Assembly: GCA_001799565.1 (NCBI GenBank)
Contig: MGTS01000021.1
Coordinates: 95,984 to 159,983, forward strand
Reading direction: 5' to 3'
Origin: Elusimicrobia bacterium GWA2_51_34
Lineage (GTDB): Bacteria; Elusimicrobiota; Elusimicrobia; Elusimicrobiales; UBA9959
Length of the DNA stretch: 64,000 bases
Position numbers and translations under genes: made by a program. Position 1 is the stretch's first letter. Each line of letters begins with the position of its first letter. Positions 7,936 to 16,539 of the stretch are shown piece by piece. The notes beneath the pieces are model-generated. The model was not told the origin of the DNA. It was given only the letters and a program-made list of their open reading frames with translations, and made no database searches.

Positions 7936-9375
7936 CTACTTTTCGGCCCCGGCAATGCTACTCTTCACTCCATATAAATAAGTTACGAAGTCATGCCACT
8001 TGGTCGCCTTATCAAACTCAAAGTCCGCGTAACTGCCCTCAAATATTCCCTCAAGCGCCTCCTGCGGCACCATGGCCATGGGCGGCAGATAGATGGAAAT
8101 ACCATGGCTGTCAGCCATATCGCGGCCCAGGCGGTCCCTCCCCACCGTTGTGTTATGTATGACCAGCTGTTTGTCTATAAAGTCCTGCAGCTCGGCGGCT
8201 TTGAACCTCAGGGCGGCGGCTTTTGGGGAATCTTTAAGAGCTGCAGCTACCAGCCCGACATAATTGTGCAGATCGCCGTAGAAAGAGATATATTTTCGAG
8301 GGTCTTCATTCTCGCCTATCATGTCATAGCGAATAACCCTGAATCTGGCGGCATTAAGCGCATCAACGTCATTGACCTCTTTGGCCAGTTCCACGAACTC
8401 GGCGACCCTGGTCCCCAAGCCGCCAAGCATGGAGGAACGGATGGCGGAGAGATGCGCGCCCGTAGCAGGCCTGCCGGCAGCGGCAAAGCTCTGATTCATG
8501 GCATCATAAAACCTCTTATAAACCTCAACCGTAATTCCGCCAAAAGTTTCCGCGTCTATATCCGGATTCTTTGCCAGGACATCAAGAAAGGAACTGTAGG
8601 GATACCCAAGCCCCGAAACGGTTTCTTCCGAGCCCACGATGACATCGGTTTTATCTTTCACTTCAAAAGCCACTTCGCTCATCTGCATCAGACAGGCATC
8701 AAAAGCCAACACATCCACCTTTCCCGATTCTTTCAGTATCTGGCCTATCTGCCTGGTCCTTATGTAATTGCCGGTTTCATCGTCGTTGGAAATGCCTTTA
8801 TCGGCGCCTTTTGCCTCCTGCCGGGGGTCAAGCCAGCCTGAACCGTGGTCCCAGAGGATAAGCATATATTTTTGAGCCGGATAATTCTTTTTTGTCCAGT
8901 TGACAAAATCCACTGCCCGCTTATAATCGCCCATATCCACTTTGTCGGTTCTTTGTACCATGGGGGATGTAATTTTCTGTTCGTCCGAGTCTTTCTCTAT
9001 GAAGAAGCGCCTTGAGCCGGTCCAATCGCCTTCCAGGTCCGTGTCGCCTTCAAGCTGGCCGCTCATGCGGCCGAGCTCCACCACTACATTAATGTCTTTA
9101 GTGGAGCCCACTTTCTCCATCTCGTTGACATTGTAAAGCCCGGCGGCCTCAAGGTTGTTCTTGCCGTTCATAAAAACCATAACGGTCCATTTTTTTACCG
9201 TTTGAACAGAAGGAGACTTTACGGGCACGGCCTTGGGGGCTGAGGCAAGAGGGATATTGGATTTGTCCACGCTGTAAACCGAACCGCCAAAATCAAGACT
9301 TAAAGCCCACGAAATTTCCGATATGCCCAGGCAGAAACTTAATAGCGCGGCGGCCGCTGTCAATTTTACTTTCAT
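7936..9375 (-). CDS. Exported clostripain-family (C11) cysteine protease
   Basis: 479 residues with a signal peptide (MKVKLTAAAALLSFCLGISE and on). Catalytic landmarks of family C11 are visible: WDHGSG with His177 and FDACLMQ with Cys228, followed by the conserved stretch KTDVIVGSEETVSGLGYPY. C11 enzymes cut after Arg or Lys and are often Ca-dependent and self-processing. A strong ribosome site (AAGGAG) precedes the ATG. A related paralogue lies at 49705-51090 with the same motifs. Promoter elements are at 9401-9434. Confidence 0.92.
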   Translation of the reverse strand: MKVKLTAAAALLSFCLGISEISWALSLDFGGSVYSVDKSNIPLASAPKAVPVKSPSVQTVKKWTVMVFMNGKNNLEAAGLYNVNEMEKVGSTKDINVVVELGRMSGQLEGDTDLEGDWTGSRRFFIEKDSDEQKITSPMVQRTDKVDMGDYKRAVDFVNWTKKNYPAQKYMLILWDHGSGWLDPRQEAKGADKGISNDDETGNYIRTRQIGQILKESGKVDVLAFDACLMQMSEVAFEVKDKTDVIVGSEETVSGLGYPYSSFLDVLAKNPDIDAETFGGITVEVYKRFYDAMNQSFAAAGRPATGAHLSAIRSSMLGGLGTRVAEFVELAKEVNDVDALNAARFRVIRYDMIGENEDPRKYISFYGDLHNYVGLVAAALKDSPKAAALRFKAAELQDFIDKQLVIHNTTVGRDRLGRDMADSHGISIYLPPMAMVPQEALEGIFEGSYADFEFDKATKWHDFVTYLYGVKSSIAGAEK

Positions 9376-9400
9376 AAATTCTCCTTGGAAAGGGCCAACT

Positions 9401-9434
9401 ATTATAGTATTGGGTATAGCCTTGTCCCTGTCAA
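9401..9434 (-). promoter_or_regulatory. Promoter of the C11 protease gene
   Basis: On the minus strand a consensus -35 TTGACA (9429-9434) is followed after 17 bases by AATACT (9406-9411), overlapping a TATAAT (9401-9406; spacing 22). Either could be the -10. The -35 context CCTTGACA is the same as at the paralogue's promoter (51241-51268). Confidence 0.6.
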
Positions 9435-9561
9435 GGCCTTAAGTGCCCGAATTGCGCTGGGCCCAAAGGCCTACCATGTCAGAACTGGAACAAAAAAACC
9501 GGGAAACGGGATTCAGTCCGCTATTTGCATAAAACCCCGTGTATTATCTAAAATTCATGAA

Positions 9562-11364
9562 ATGAACGCTCTTACGCTGCTTGTAACAGCCCTGCTTGTT
9601 TACGCCCTGGCCTACCGCTTTTACGCCAGCTTCATAATAGCGAAAGTTCTGGCCTTTGACCCGGACAGACCCACTCCGGCCCACACGCTGGAAAACGGTT
9701 ACGACTACAAACCCACTAACCGCTGGGTGCTTTTCGGACACCACTTCGCCGCCATAGCCGGCGCGGGCCCCCTTGTGGGCCCGGTGCTGGCCGCGCAGTT
9801 CGGATACCTGCCGGGTTTTTTATGGATCTTAATAGGCAGCGTTCTGGCCGGTGGCGTGCACGACATGGTTATACTTTTCGCCTCGGTGCGCTACAACGGA
9901 CTTTCACTTACGGAAATAGCCCGACGGGAAACAGGCAAAACCGCCGGCTGGGCCACTACAGCCGCCGTACTGTTCATAATAATAACCGCCTTGGCCGGGC
10001 TCTCCATGGTGGTAGTGAACGCTCTGGCGGAAAGTTCCTGGGGAACATTTTCCATCGCCATGACCATTCCTATAGCTGTTTTTGTGGGTTGGTACATGAA
10101 CAAGGCCCGGCCGGGAAAAATAACAGAGGCTTCAGTTATCGGCGTAACACTGGTTGTGGCGGCCATAGTACTGGGCGAACCGCTTTCACGTTCAGGCTGG
10201 GCACATTACTTCCTTTACTCTAAAACAAGCCTTTCAATTATACTCGCCGTTTACGGCATGCTTGCCTCTATTTTGCCGGTCTGGCTGCTGCTTACGCCGC
10301 GGGACTACCTGAGTTCCTACATGAAAATAGGCACCATAGGTCTGCTGGCTCTTGGGATATTATGGGTACGGCCTGAAATCGCCGCGCCGGCATTTACCAG
10401 CTTTATTCACGGCGGAGGCCCCATAATACCGGGCCATGTCTGGCCTTATGTCTGCATCACCGTCGCCTGCGGCGCTATTTCGGGCTTCCACAGCCTTATA
10501 AGTTCCGGCACCACCCCGAAGATGATAGCGAGTGAGCGGGACCTGCGGCTTATCGGCTACGGCGCTATGCTCACCGAAGGCTTTGTTTCCATAATGGCCC
10601 TGATAGCGGCCACGGTACTCCTGCCCGGCGACTATTTCGCCATCAATGTTCCACCCGAGGTTTTTCAGAAACTGGGGCTTAGCGTTTCACACCTGCCCGA
10701 TATGGCAATAGCCGTAGGAGAACATTTGGAGGGGCGCGCGGGCGGCGCGGTATCGCTCGCAGTGGGAATGGCGCAGATCTTCACCGCGATGCCGGGCATG
10801 AAAAGCCTGCTTTCCTACTGGTACCACTTCGCCATCATGTTTGAAGCGCTCTTCATACTGACCACCATAGACGCGGGCACCAGGGTGGCGCGCTACATCA
10901 CACAGGAAGTGTTTGGAAAGGTTTACGCGCCTTTCGCGAGAACTGACTGGTGGCCGGGGGTTTTTTTGACAAGTTTCCTGGTCTGCGCGGCATGGGGCGG
11001 CATGCTGATGGCCGGCAATATCAGCACGATCTGGCCGATGTTCGGGGTGGCGAACCAGCTGCTTTCCGCCATAGCGCTGGCCGTAGGAACGACCTTCATA
11101 CTCAAAAGGACTAAAGCCGTATACGCTTTAGTAACTTTTGTCCCGTTTCTTTTCATGCTGGCCACAACAGTCAGCGCGGGCATAATGAACATCACGGGCA
11201 ACTACCTCCCCCGTCACGATTTTCAGGGCTGGCTGAACGTGACTCTTACGGCAATCATGCTGGCGCTGGCCGCAGTGATAACAGTGGAATCTGTAAAAAG
11301 CTGGCTGACTGCGCTTGGACTACGGCATACAGTAACCAGTAAACCGGTAACCGGTAATCAGTAG
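9562..11364 (+). CDS. cstA: CstA-family peptide/pyruvate transporter
   Basis: 600 residues, about 15 predicted membrane segments. Diagnostic stretches include [20 protein letters not shown] and the [14 protein letters not shown] region, both typical of carbon-starvation protein CstA, plus SGTTPKM and [13 protein letters not shown]. CstA proteins import pyruvate or peptides under carbon limitation. This is shorter than E. coli CstA (about 700 residues), as in many clostridial-type members. The ATG at 9562 starts the first membrane helix; the extended frame upstream is not credible. TATTAT lies 13 bases before it. Confidence 0.92.
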   Translation: MNALTLLVTALLVYALAYRFYASFIIAKVLAFDPDRPTPAHTLENGYDYKPTNRWVLFGHHFAAIAGAGPLVGPVLAAQFGYLPGFLWILIGSVLAGGVHDMVILFASVRYNGLSLTEIARRETGKTAGWATTAAVLFIIITALAGLSMVVVNALAESSWGTFSIAMTIPIAVFVGWYMNKARPGKITEASVIGVTLVVAAIVLGEPLSRSGWAHYFLYSKTSLSIILAVYGMLASILPVWLLLTPRDYLSSYMKIGTIGLLALGILWVRPEIAAPAFTSFIHGGGPIIPGHVWPYVCITVACGAISGFHSLISSGTTPKMIASERDLRLIGYGAMLTEGFVSIMALIAATVLLPGDYFAINVPPEVFQKLGLSVSHLPDMAIAVGEHLEGRAGGAVSLAVGMAQIFTAMPGMKSLLSYWYHFAIMFEALFILTTIDAGTRVARYITQEVFGKVYAPFARTDWWPGVFLTSFLVCAAWGGMLMAGNISTIWPMFGVANQLLSAIALAVGTTFILKRTKAVYALVTFVPFLFMLATTVSAGIMNITGNYLPRHDFQGWLNVTLTAIMLALAAVITVESVKSWLTALGLRHTVTSKPVTGNQ

Positions 11365-11370
11365 CCGGCA
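11331..11370. repeat. Short degenerate word repeat (TAACCAGTAA type)
   Basis: The end of cstA and the following bases contain repeats of AGTAACC/GGTAACC-like words. They resemble the heptamer of the tandem array at 23186-23276. Confidence 0.4.
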
Positions 11371-11420
11371 TGGGAAACGCAATACCCGCGTAAGCAACGA
11401 CACTGCAGGGGCCAATAATA

Positions 11421-11426
11421 TATAAT
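11421..11426 (+). promoter_or_regulatory. -10 box eight bases before the start of the beta-barrel-like gene
   Basis: TATAAT with eight bases to the ATG at 11435 and no ribosome site. This placement predicts a leaderless message. Confidence 0.4.
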
Positions 11427-11434
11427 ATGGACGC

Positions 11435-12337
11435 ATGAAAAAGTCATTGCTGCCGCTAACGGCTCTTCTATCTCTGCTTATATGCGCCCCGCTTCGCGCC
11501 GGCTGGTGGGCGGAAAACGATTATGTTACCGGTTCAAACGGCTTCAAGAAAGACTCCATCTCTGTTTTTACCAACATTTCAACCAGGACCGTACTGGCGC
11601 CGGGAGCCGCCTTTTACAAAGACAGGGGGGATTACCGGGACGCGGTGTATTCTTTGCGGCTGCCTGTAATGTATTCCGGCGATAATTATTTTCTGTCTTT
11701 CAAGCCGTTTTTGTATCCATTGCACAAAAATCACAAAATTATCGGCCCGATAAATTCTGCGGTAGAGGCGCAAACCGAGTCAAGCGCCATAGGCGCGAAA
11801 GTTTACGTACTGACCAAACTGGGGGAAAGTTACGATTTAAGCTACCTGCATCTGACTGTCTCTGGAGCCACGGCTAAACAAAAAACCAGCCTGGAAGATA
11901 CAACAACAAAAACGAATAAGACTTTCTCCCAAAATGCGTTTGAAGTTCAACTGGAAAAGGGTTTTTACAACCAGTTTTTCCTTTTAGCCTCAGCGTCCGG
12001 TTTTACCAAACCCGCCGGGGCAAAAAACCCTGATTTACCGGTTATGGACCAGGCGGACCTGGCGTACCTTGGAACCTTTAGAACAATTACCGCCATTCCC
12101 GAATGGGCGCTGGCTCTGCAATTCGCGCGCAATATGGCGCCGGATTTTGATAGTCACCTTTACGCCGGATTTAGTAGAATATCTTTCAGGCAGGCCGAAC
12201 CGGGCAGTTCAACTGTTTTCGGGATGAAATTGCGCCTTAACGAGGGCGCTTCGCTTGATTTGGCCTATAATTTCTACACGCAAAAACCCGCGGCCGGCAA
12301 GAATTATTACAGGATCTTCGTTCAGGTACTTTTTTAA
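11435..12337 (+). CDS. Probable outer-membrane beta-barrel protein, unknown function
   Basis: 300 residues, with a signal peptide (MKKSLLPLTALLSLLICAPLRA). The mature part alternates polar and aromatic residues in the manner of beta-strands (for example YFLSFKPFLYPL, WALALQFARNM, SLDLAYNFYTQ), and the chain ends in Phe (RIFVQVLF), as outer-membrane barrels do for BamA recognition. I do not recognise a named family. It precedes the histidine kinase by 20 bases on the same strand and may be co-transcribed with it. Confidence 0.65.
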   Translation: MKKSLLPLTALLSLLICAPLRAGWWAENDYVTGSNGFKKDSISVFTNISTRTVLAPGAAFYKDRGDYRDAVYSLRLPVMYSGDNYFLSFKPFLYPLHKNHKIIGPINSAVEAQTESSAIGAKVYVLTKLGESYDLSYLHLTVSGATAKQKTSLEDTTTKTNKTFSQNAFEVQLEKGFYNQFFLLASASGFTKPAGAKNPDLPVMDQADLAYLGTFRTITAIPEWALALQFARNMAPDFDSHLYAGFSRISFRQAEPGSSTVFGMKLRLNEGASLDLAYNFYTQKPAAGKNYYRIFVQVLF

Positions 12338-12357
12338 ATTCAGAACTGGGGACGATA

Positions 12358-13920
12358 ATGATACTGCAGTCTCAGGAAAGCCTTGAAATGCTGGTGATGG
12401 TTTCACGGCTGCTGTCTTCAAAACTGGAAATCTCGGAGCTGCTTACCACCATAATGCGCCTGGCTTCGCGCGTAGTGGGAGCGGAGCGCGCCTCGCTTTA
12501 TCTGCTGGACGAGAAGACCAAAGAGCTGTATTTCGACGTGGCGCTCGGCCTGCCTGAAGATGTGCAGAAGATGCGTTTCAAGCTTGGGGAAGGAATGGCC
12601 GGAACCTGCGCTAAAGAGGCGGTTTCCATTATTATAAACGACGTGGCCAACGACCCCCGCCATTCAAAAAAAGCCGACGCGAAAAGCGGCTACACGACCC
12701 GCTCGCTTTTAACCTGCCCCATGATAATAAAAGGCAAGGTTATAGGCGTAGTGCAGGCCATAAACAGAACGGACGGGGATTTTTCCGAAACCGACAAAAA
12801 TAATTTTGAAGCCTTCGCCTCGCAGGCCGCCATTGCCATAGAGAACTCCAGGCTTTTCTCTTCCGTGAAGGAAGAAAAACGCAAGATGGAAATAGTTTTC
12901 AAGAAAATAAAAGAGGGCGCGATATTAACCGACACCGCCGGTGAAATATTAATACTGAACAATTCCGCCAAACTTTATCTTGAGCAGGACAAATATAAAT
13001 TCACCGGCATAAAAACGGCTTTTTCGGATTTTTCAATAAAACCCGGCCCCGAAACTATTCTGACAAGTTCGCCGGCGGTGTCCCGTTTTGAGGCCGTCAG
13101 GGAAAAACCGAAAAAATTATATCTGGAAGGCGCGGCCATTAAACTTTTCAAGGAAACCAAAGACGGGGATTCTCTGCATGAAGGCTGGCTTTGGATACTC
13201 TCGGATGTAACCGCGCAGCGTCTGGAAGAGTGCATGGCGAGGAATTTCCTCTCGCTTATCTCGCATAAATTTAAAACGCCCCTGGCCTCAATAAACGGCT
13301 ACGCCCAGATACTCAGCGAAGAAGCTCAGGCCAAGGCCCTTCCCGAGATGGTGCAAAAATCTTCGGCCACAATACTTGCGCAGGGCCTTAAACTGAACAC
13401 CCTTGTGGAAAGCCTGCTTGATTTCGTGACAATAGAAAACATGGATGAAACGGGGCTGAACATTACAAGTTTTGACGCCCTTGAAATGATAAATGAAACG
13501 GTGGAAATAATGAAACGCCGCTTTAAAGACGTTCCCGGACTCACATTTAAAATCGCGGTTACGGAAAAAGTGACATTAAATTCCGACAGGAACCTTATAA
13601 AAAACGCCGTTAAATGCCTTGTGGACAATGCGGTTAAATTCAATCCGGCGAGAGAAAAACTGGTTATTGTTTCCGCACAAACCAGGGAGGGCAACGCCAT
13701 CTTATCGGTGGGAGACAATGGCACGGGGATCCCCGGGGAAGAGCTGGAAAACATTTTCAATAAATTCTACCAGGTGGAAGCTTCCTTCACCGGACAGGTA
13801 GAAGGCTGGGGTCTTGGGCTTTCGCTTGTTAAAAAAACAGCCGAGCTCCATCACGGCCGCGTTTTTGCAAAGTCGCAATTGCAGAAAGGTTCGGCTTTTA
13901 CAATACTCCTGCCGCTGTAA
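12358..13920 (+). CDS. Cytoplasmic GAF-PAS sensor histidine kinase
   Basis: 520 residues with no membrane segment. A GAF domain (about residues 20-165) is followed by a PAS-like segment (about 185-285), then a HisKA dimerisation region with ISHKFKTPLASINGY (phospho-acceptor His303) and a HATPase domain: N box LVDNAVKFNP, G1 VGDNGTGIP, F box IFNKFYQ, G2 GWGLGLSLVKK. It would sense a soluble ligand and phosphorylate a response regulator. No regulator is adjacent; the receiver-only protein at 51445 is one possible partner in this window. Confidence 0.93.
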   Translation: MILQSQESLEMLVMVSRLLSSKLEISELLTTIMRLASRVVGAERASLYLLDEKTKELYFDVALGLPEDVQKMRFKLGEGMAGTCAKEAVSIIINDVANDPRHSKKADAKSGYTTRSLLTCPMIIKGKVIGVVQAINRTDGDFSETDKNNFEAFASQAAIAIENSRLFSSVKEEKRKMEIVFKKIKEGAILTDTAGEILILNNSAKLYLEQDKYKFTGIKTAFSDFSIKPGPETILTSSPAVSRFEAVREKPKKLYLEGAAIKLFKETKDGDSLHEGWLWILSDVTAQRLEECMARNFLSLISHKFKTPLASINGYAQILSEEAQAKALPEMVQKSSATILAQGLKLNTLVESLLDFVTIENMDETGLNITSFDALEMINETVEIMKRRFKDVPGLTFKIAVTEKVTLNSDRNLIKNAVKCLVDNAVKFNPAREKLVIVSAQTREGNAILSVGDNGTGIPGEELENIFNKFYQVEASFTGQVEGWGLGLSLVKKTAELHHGRVFAKSQLQKGSAFTILLPL

Positions 13921-13947
13921 TATAATGCTGCCATAGGCTATAGGCAC

Positions 13948-13990
13948 AAAAAGACACCCCGTCCGCTTAAAGCGGACGGGGTGTCTTTTA
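13948..13990. terminator. Bidirectional intrinsic terminator
   Basis: A 19-bp perfect stem (AAAAGACACCCCGTCCGCT and its complement) with a TAA loop, flanked by A and T runs. It stands between the convergent histidine kinase and thrC genes. Confidence 0.95.
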
Positions 13991-13991
13991 T

Positions 13992-14045
13992 TAAGGAGTT
14001 TCTTATTTCCGCACCCTATACCCTCTTCCCTACCCCCTATACCCT
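13992..14045. repeat. P4-type word repeat, single arm (CCCTATACCCT words)
   Basis: Made of CCCTATA/CCCTCTT/CCCTACC words after GGAGTTTCTTATTTC. The leading segment recurs in inverted orientation at 31842-31895 (AAGGAGTTTCTTATTTC then one mismatch then GCACCCT), linking the two loci. Confidence 0.6.
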
Positions 14046-14050
14046 GCTTT

Positions 14051-15289
14051 TTACGCCAGTTTATTGTCCACTACGAGTTTTTTAAGTTCGCCTATATCCG
14101 GCCTGATTACAAAAGGCCTGCCCACTGATTTCATGGCGCTCTGCACATCTTTAAGGCCATTGCCGCTTATCAGCACCACCGCTGATTCGCTGTCTTTTAT
14201 TTTACCCGCGGAAGCCGCTTTTTTAAGGCCGGCATAAGAGGCGGCGGCGGCCGGCTCCGCGAACACATTTGAGCCCCTGGCGATCTGCGGGATGGCTTCA
14301 AGAATTTCGGCGTCGGTAACTGAAACCGCAAAACCGCCGGAGTCTTTTATCGCCATGACGGCGGCCAGGCCGTCGCGCGGAATGCTTACCGAAATGCTGT
14401 CGGCAATAGTCTCGCCGGACACAGCCTGAATTTCCCCCCCGGCTTCAAAAGCGCGTTTTATGGCGTCGGATTTTTCGGCCTGTACGGCTATCATCTGCGG
14501 GAGTTTATCTATTATGCCAAGGCGGTGGAACTCCACGAACCCTTTCCACATGCCGCTGATGATATTACCGTCGCCTACCGGAACAAAAACCTTGTCGGGG
14601 GTTTCCCATTTCAGCTGTTCGCAAATTTCAAAAGCGCAGGTTTTTTTCCCTTCGCGGGTAAAGGGGTTTACGCCGGTGCTGCGGTTGTACCAGCCGTATT
14701 CCTGAGAAGCTTTTAGACACAGGTCAAAAGCGTCGTCATAAGTGCCTTTTACCATAATAACCACCGCCCCAAAAACCAGTAACTGCGCCACCTTGGGCGC
14801 GGGGGCGGTTTCGGGCACAAAAATAACCGTTTTCAAGTCCAGGCTCCCGGTCAGACAGGCAAGCGAGGAGGCGGCATTCCCGGTGGAAGCGGTGGTTATT
14901 ACTTTTTCCTTAAGTTCCCGCGCTTTTGCCACCACTACGGCGCTCGCCCGGTCTTTAAAAGAAGCGCTGGGGTTGCGCCCGTCATCTTTAATGTAAAGGT
15001 TCGGCACCCCGGCCTCCGCGCCCAGGCGGTCGGCCTTGTATAGCGGCGTCCACCCCACCTGCACGGGCGGAATATTCTTAAACCCTGACAGCGGAAGTAA
15101 ATCCATGTAACGCCAGATGGTCCTGTCGTTATTTTCCTTGAGCACTTCGTAATTAAGCCTCTTTTTTATGAGGTTATAGTCATAAAGCACCTGCAAATTA
15201 CCGCCGCAGGCCAGACAGGTATATTTCACTTCGTCTAATTTGTGGTCTTTACCGCAGTTAATACACTGCAACGTCTTAATTTTTTTCAT
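14051..15289 (-). CDS. thrC: Threonine synthase (PLP fold-type II)
   Basis: 412 residues. An N-terminal zinc ribbon (CINC then CLAC, residues 9-33) precedes the PLP domain with NPSASFKDRAS carrying the Schiff-base lysine near residue 113, the phosphate-binding STGNAASS, and a C-terminal SGNGLKD. This is the pattern of threonine synthase (O-phosphohomoserine to threonine). It is the last gene of a minus-strand run that includes ygeY, ygeW and arcC. Because those loci elsewhere carry ygeX, another fold-type II PLP enzyme (diaminopropionate ammonia-lyase), a changed substrate cannot be excluded, but the zinc ribbon and length favour ThrC. Confidence 0.88.
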   Translation of the reverse strand: MKKIKTLQCINCGKDHKLDEVKYTCLACGGNLQVLYDYNLIKKRLNYEVLKENNDRTIWRYMDLLPLSGFKNIPPVQVGWTPLYKADRLGAEAGVPNLYIKDDGRNPSASFKDRASAVVVAKARELKEKVITTASTGNAASSLACLTGSLDLKTVIFVPETAPAPKVAQLLVFGAVVIMVKGTYDDAFDLCLKASQEYGWYNRSTGVNPFTREGKKTCAFEICEQLKWETPDKVFVPVGDGNIISGMWKGFVEFHRLGIIDKLPQMIAVQAEKSDAIKRAFEAGGEIQAVSGETIADSISVSIPRDGLAAVMAIKDSGGFAVSVTDAEILEAIPQIARGSNVFAEPAAAASYAGLKKAASAGKIKDSESAVVLISGNGLKDVQSAMKSVGRPFVIRPDIGELKKLVVDNKLA

Positions 15290-15294
15290 AAATG

Positions 15295-15753
15295 TTATTG
15301 AAACGATTCCATAAACTTTACGGTTATCAGCGGAAGCGTGTCGGTCTTGGAAATTTCAGTTACTACCAGGAGCATCTCGGCGCAGGCTGAATGTTTACTC
15401 CCTAAAAAGAGAGGCATAGCCGGATAGTTAAGCACTTTCAGGCGTTTTCGCTCCGCGCCACCTACGCTTACCGCATGCTCCTCCCTATTCTGCACGCACC
15501 AGAGCACAGGCTTGTCTATTGCCGCCGATGGGTTTTCAAGCGCCTTTTCATAGGTCAGCAACAGGGCCTTGGCTTCGGTCCGCAATGGTTTTATCTCCTC
15601 CATCCGCTCGCGCCTCTCAGTAAAAGCCGGAAGAATGGGTTTAATCCAATAATAAAGCAGCGCACACACAACCAGCATGAGGAAAAGATAAACGTTAAAC
15701 TTCCCAACGGTCTCCCATTTGATAATGGGAAGTTTTTCTTCTTCAGATTCCAT
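15295..15753 (-). CDS. Small single-pass membrane protein, unknown
   Basis: 152 residues. A charged N-terminus (MESEEEKLP) precedes one membrane helix (about residues 19-37, VYLFLMLVVCALLYYW), then a soluble domain outside the membrane with a CVQNREEHAV segment. No family recognised. It lies five bases from thrC and four bases from the poly-gamma-glutamate hydrolase gene, so the three are almost certainly one transcript. Confidence 0.75.
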   Translation of the reverse strand: MESEEEKLPIIKWETVGKFNVYLFLMLVVCALLYYWIKPILPAFTERRERMEEIKPLRTEAKALLLTYEKALENPSAAIDKPVLWCVQNREEHAVSVGGAERKRLKVLNYPAMPLFLGSKHSACAEMLLVVTEISKTDTLPLITVKFMESFQ

Positions 15754-15757
15754 ATAT

Positions 15758-16432
15758 TTATCTCTTTTTAGGCGTGTGCAGGTAATCGAAAACCGCGTTC
15801 CTTACGGCATTAGAAAATTCTGACAAATCAGATGGCGAGCTTTCAAGCCTTTTAAGGAGCGACAGGGTTATTTCAAGCTGAACCCCGCCTTCGGAGGCGC
15901 GGTTCACTAAATTACGGGGTGAGACTCCGGGCAGACAGGCGCAGGGGACCTCGGCCGAAAAGCCGGCGGCGTTAAGCCTTAAAGCGGTAAGTTCGGCGGC
16001 GGCGGAATTTAAGCCGCCCACGCAAACCCGGCGGCCGGGCCCGGATTGGGCGTGAATGGAAATTCCCAGCACACTGGAGGTGGCCAGCCGCACCGCCTCA
16101 GGGTCATCAAAGCGCGTGGCGGTTATATGCAGCCGGCCGCTTTCCGCCCCCAGCCAGCCATTAAAGATATAAAGATTTATGTCCCTGTCCGCGATCTGTC
16201 TGGCCAGGCGCGAGGTGGTAAGTTCCACATCGCCGCCGTGTATAGCGAACACCGTCACGGAAGAACCGCGGTCATAGGACTCCCTGGAGTAATCCCGGCC
16301 CTCTACATTGCCGGCTTTCAGGGCCGCCAGGCCCGGGTAAAAATCTTTCCCGCGGCGCGACCCTGAGTGACCGGCAGAGCAGCCGGCTAAAACCGCCAGG
16401 GACGCGCCAAGGATAACATTTCGTAACAGCAT
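15758..16432 (-). CDS. Poly-gamma-glutamate hydrolase-like lipoprotein (PghP/YjqB family)
   Basis: 224 residues with a lipoprotein signal (LAGC at residues 15-18), so the mature protein would be membrane-anchored. Family landmarks: TVFAIHGGDVE, the LHITATRFDDP stretch, SIHAQSG and NLVNRASEGGVQLEI, matching the zinc carboxypeptidase-like poly-gamma-glutamate hydrolases of phages and Bacillus (DUF867). The final glutamate in the EGGVQLE region is the usual catalytic position. The role would be cleavage of gamma-linked glutamate polymers or related peptides at the cell surface. A C-terminal fragment of a second copy survives at 17718-17837. Confidence 0.85.
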   Translation of the reverse strand: MLLRNVILGASLAVLAGCSAGHSGSRRGKDFYPGLAALKAGNVEGRDYSRESYDRGSSVTVFAIHGGDVELTTSRLARQIADRDINLYIFNGWLGAESGRLHITATRFDDPEAVRLATSSVLGISIHAQSGPGRRVCVGGLNSAAAELTALRLNAAGFSAEVPCACLPGVSPRNLVNRASEGGVQLEITLSLLKRLESSPSDLSEFSNAVRNAVFDYLHTPKKR

Positions 16433-16461
16433 AAATGGCCACGCTGAGAATACATATGATA

Positions 16462-16512
16462 TAAAAACAACTCCGCGGCCCCAAACGGGAGCCTGCGGAG
16501 CGTTTGTTGTTT
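16462..16512 (-). terminator. Terminator-like hairpin between arcC and the hydrolase gene
   Basis: On the minus strand CTCCGC pairs with GCGGAG and is followed by TTGTTTTTAT; outer AAACAA pairs with TTGTTT. It would end or attenuate transcripts from arcC before the lipoprotein gene. Confidence 0.6.
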
Positions 16513-16539
16513 CTTCCTGCCCCCCCTCTCACTATCCCT

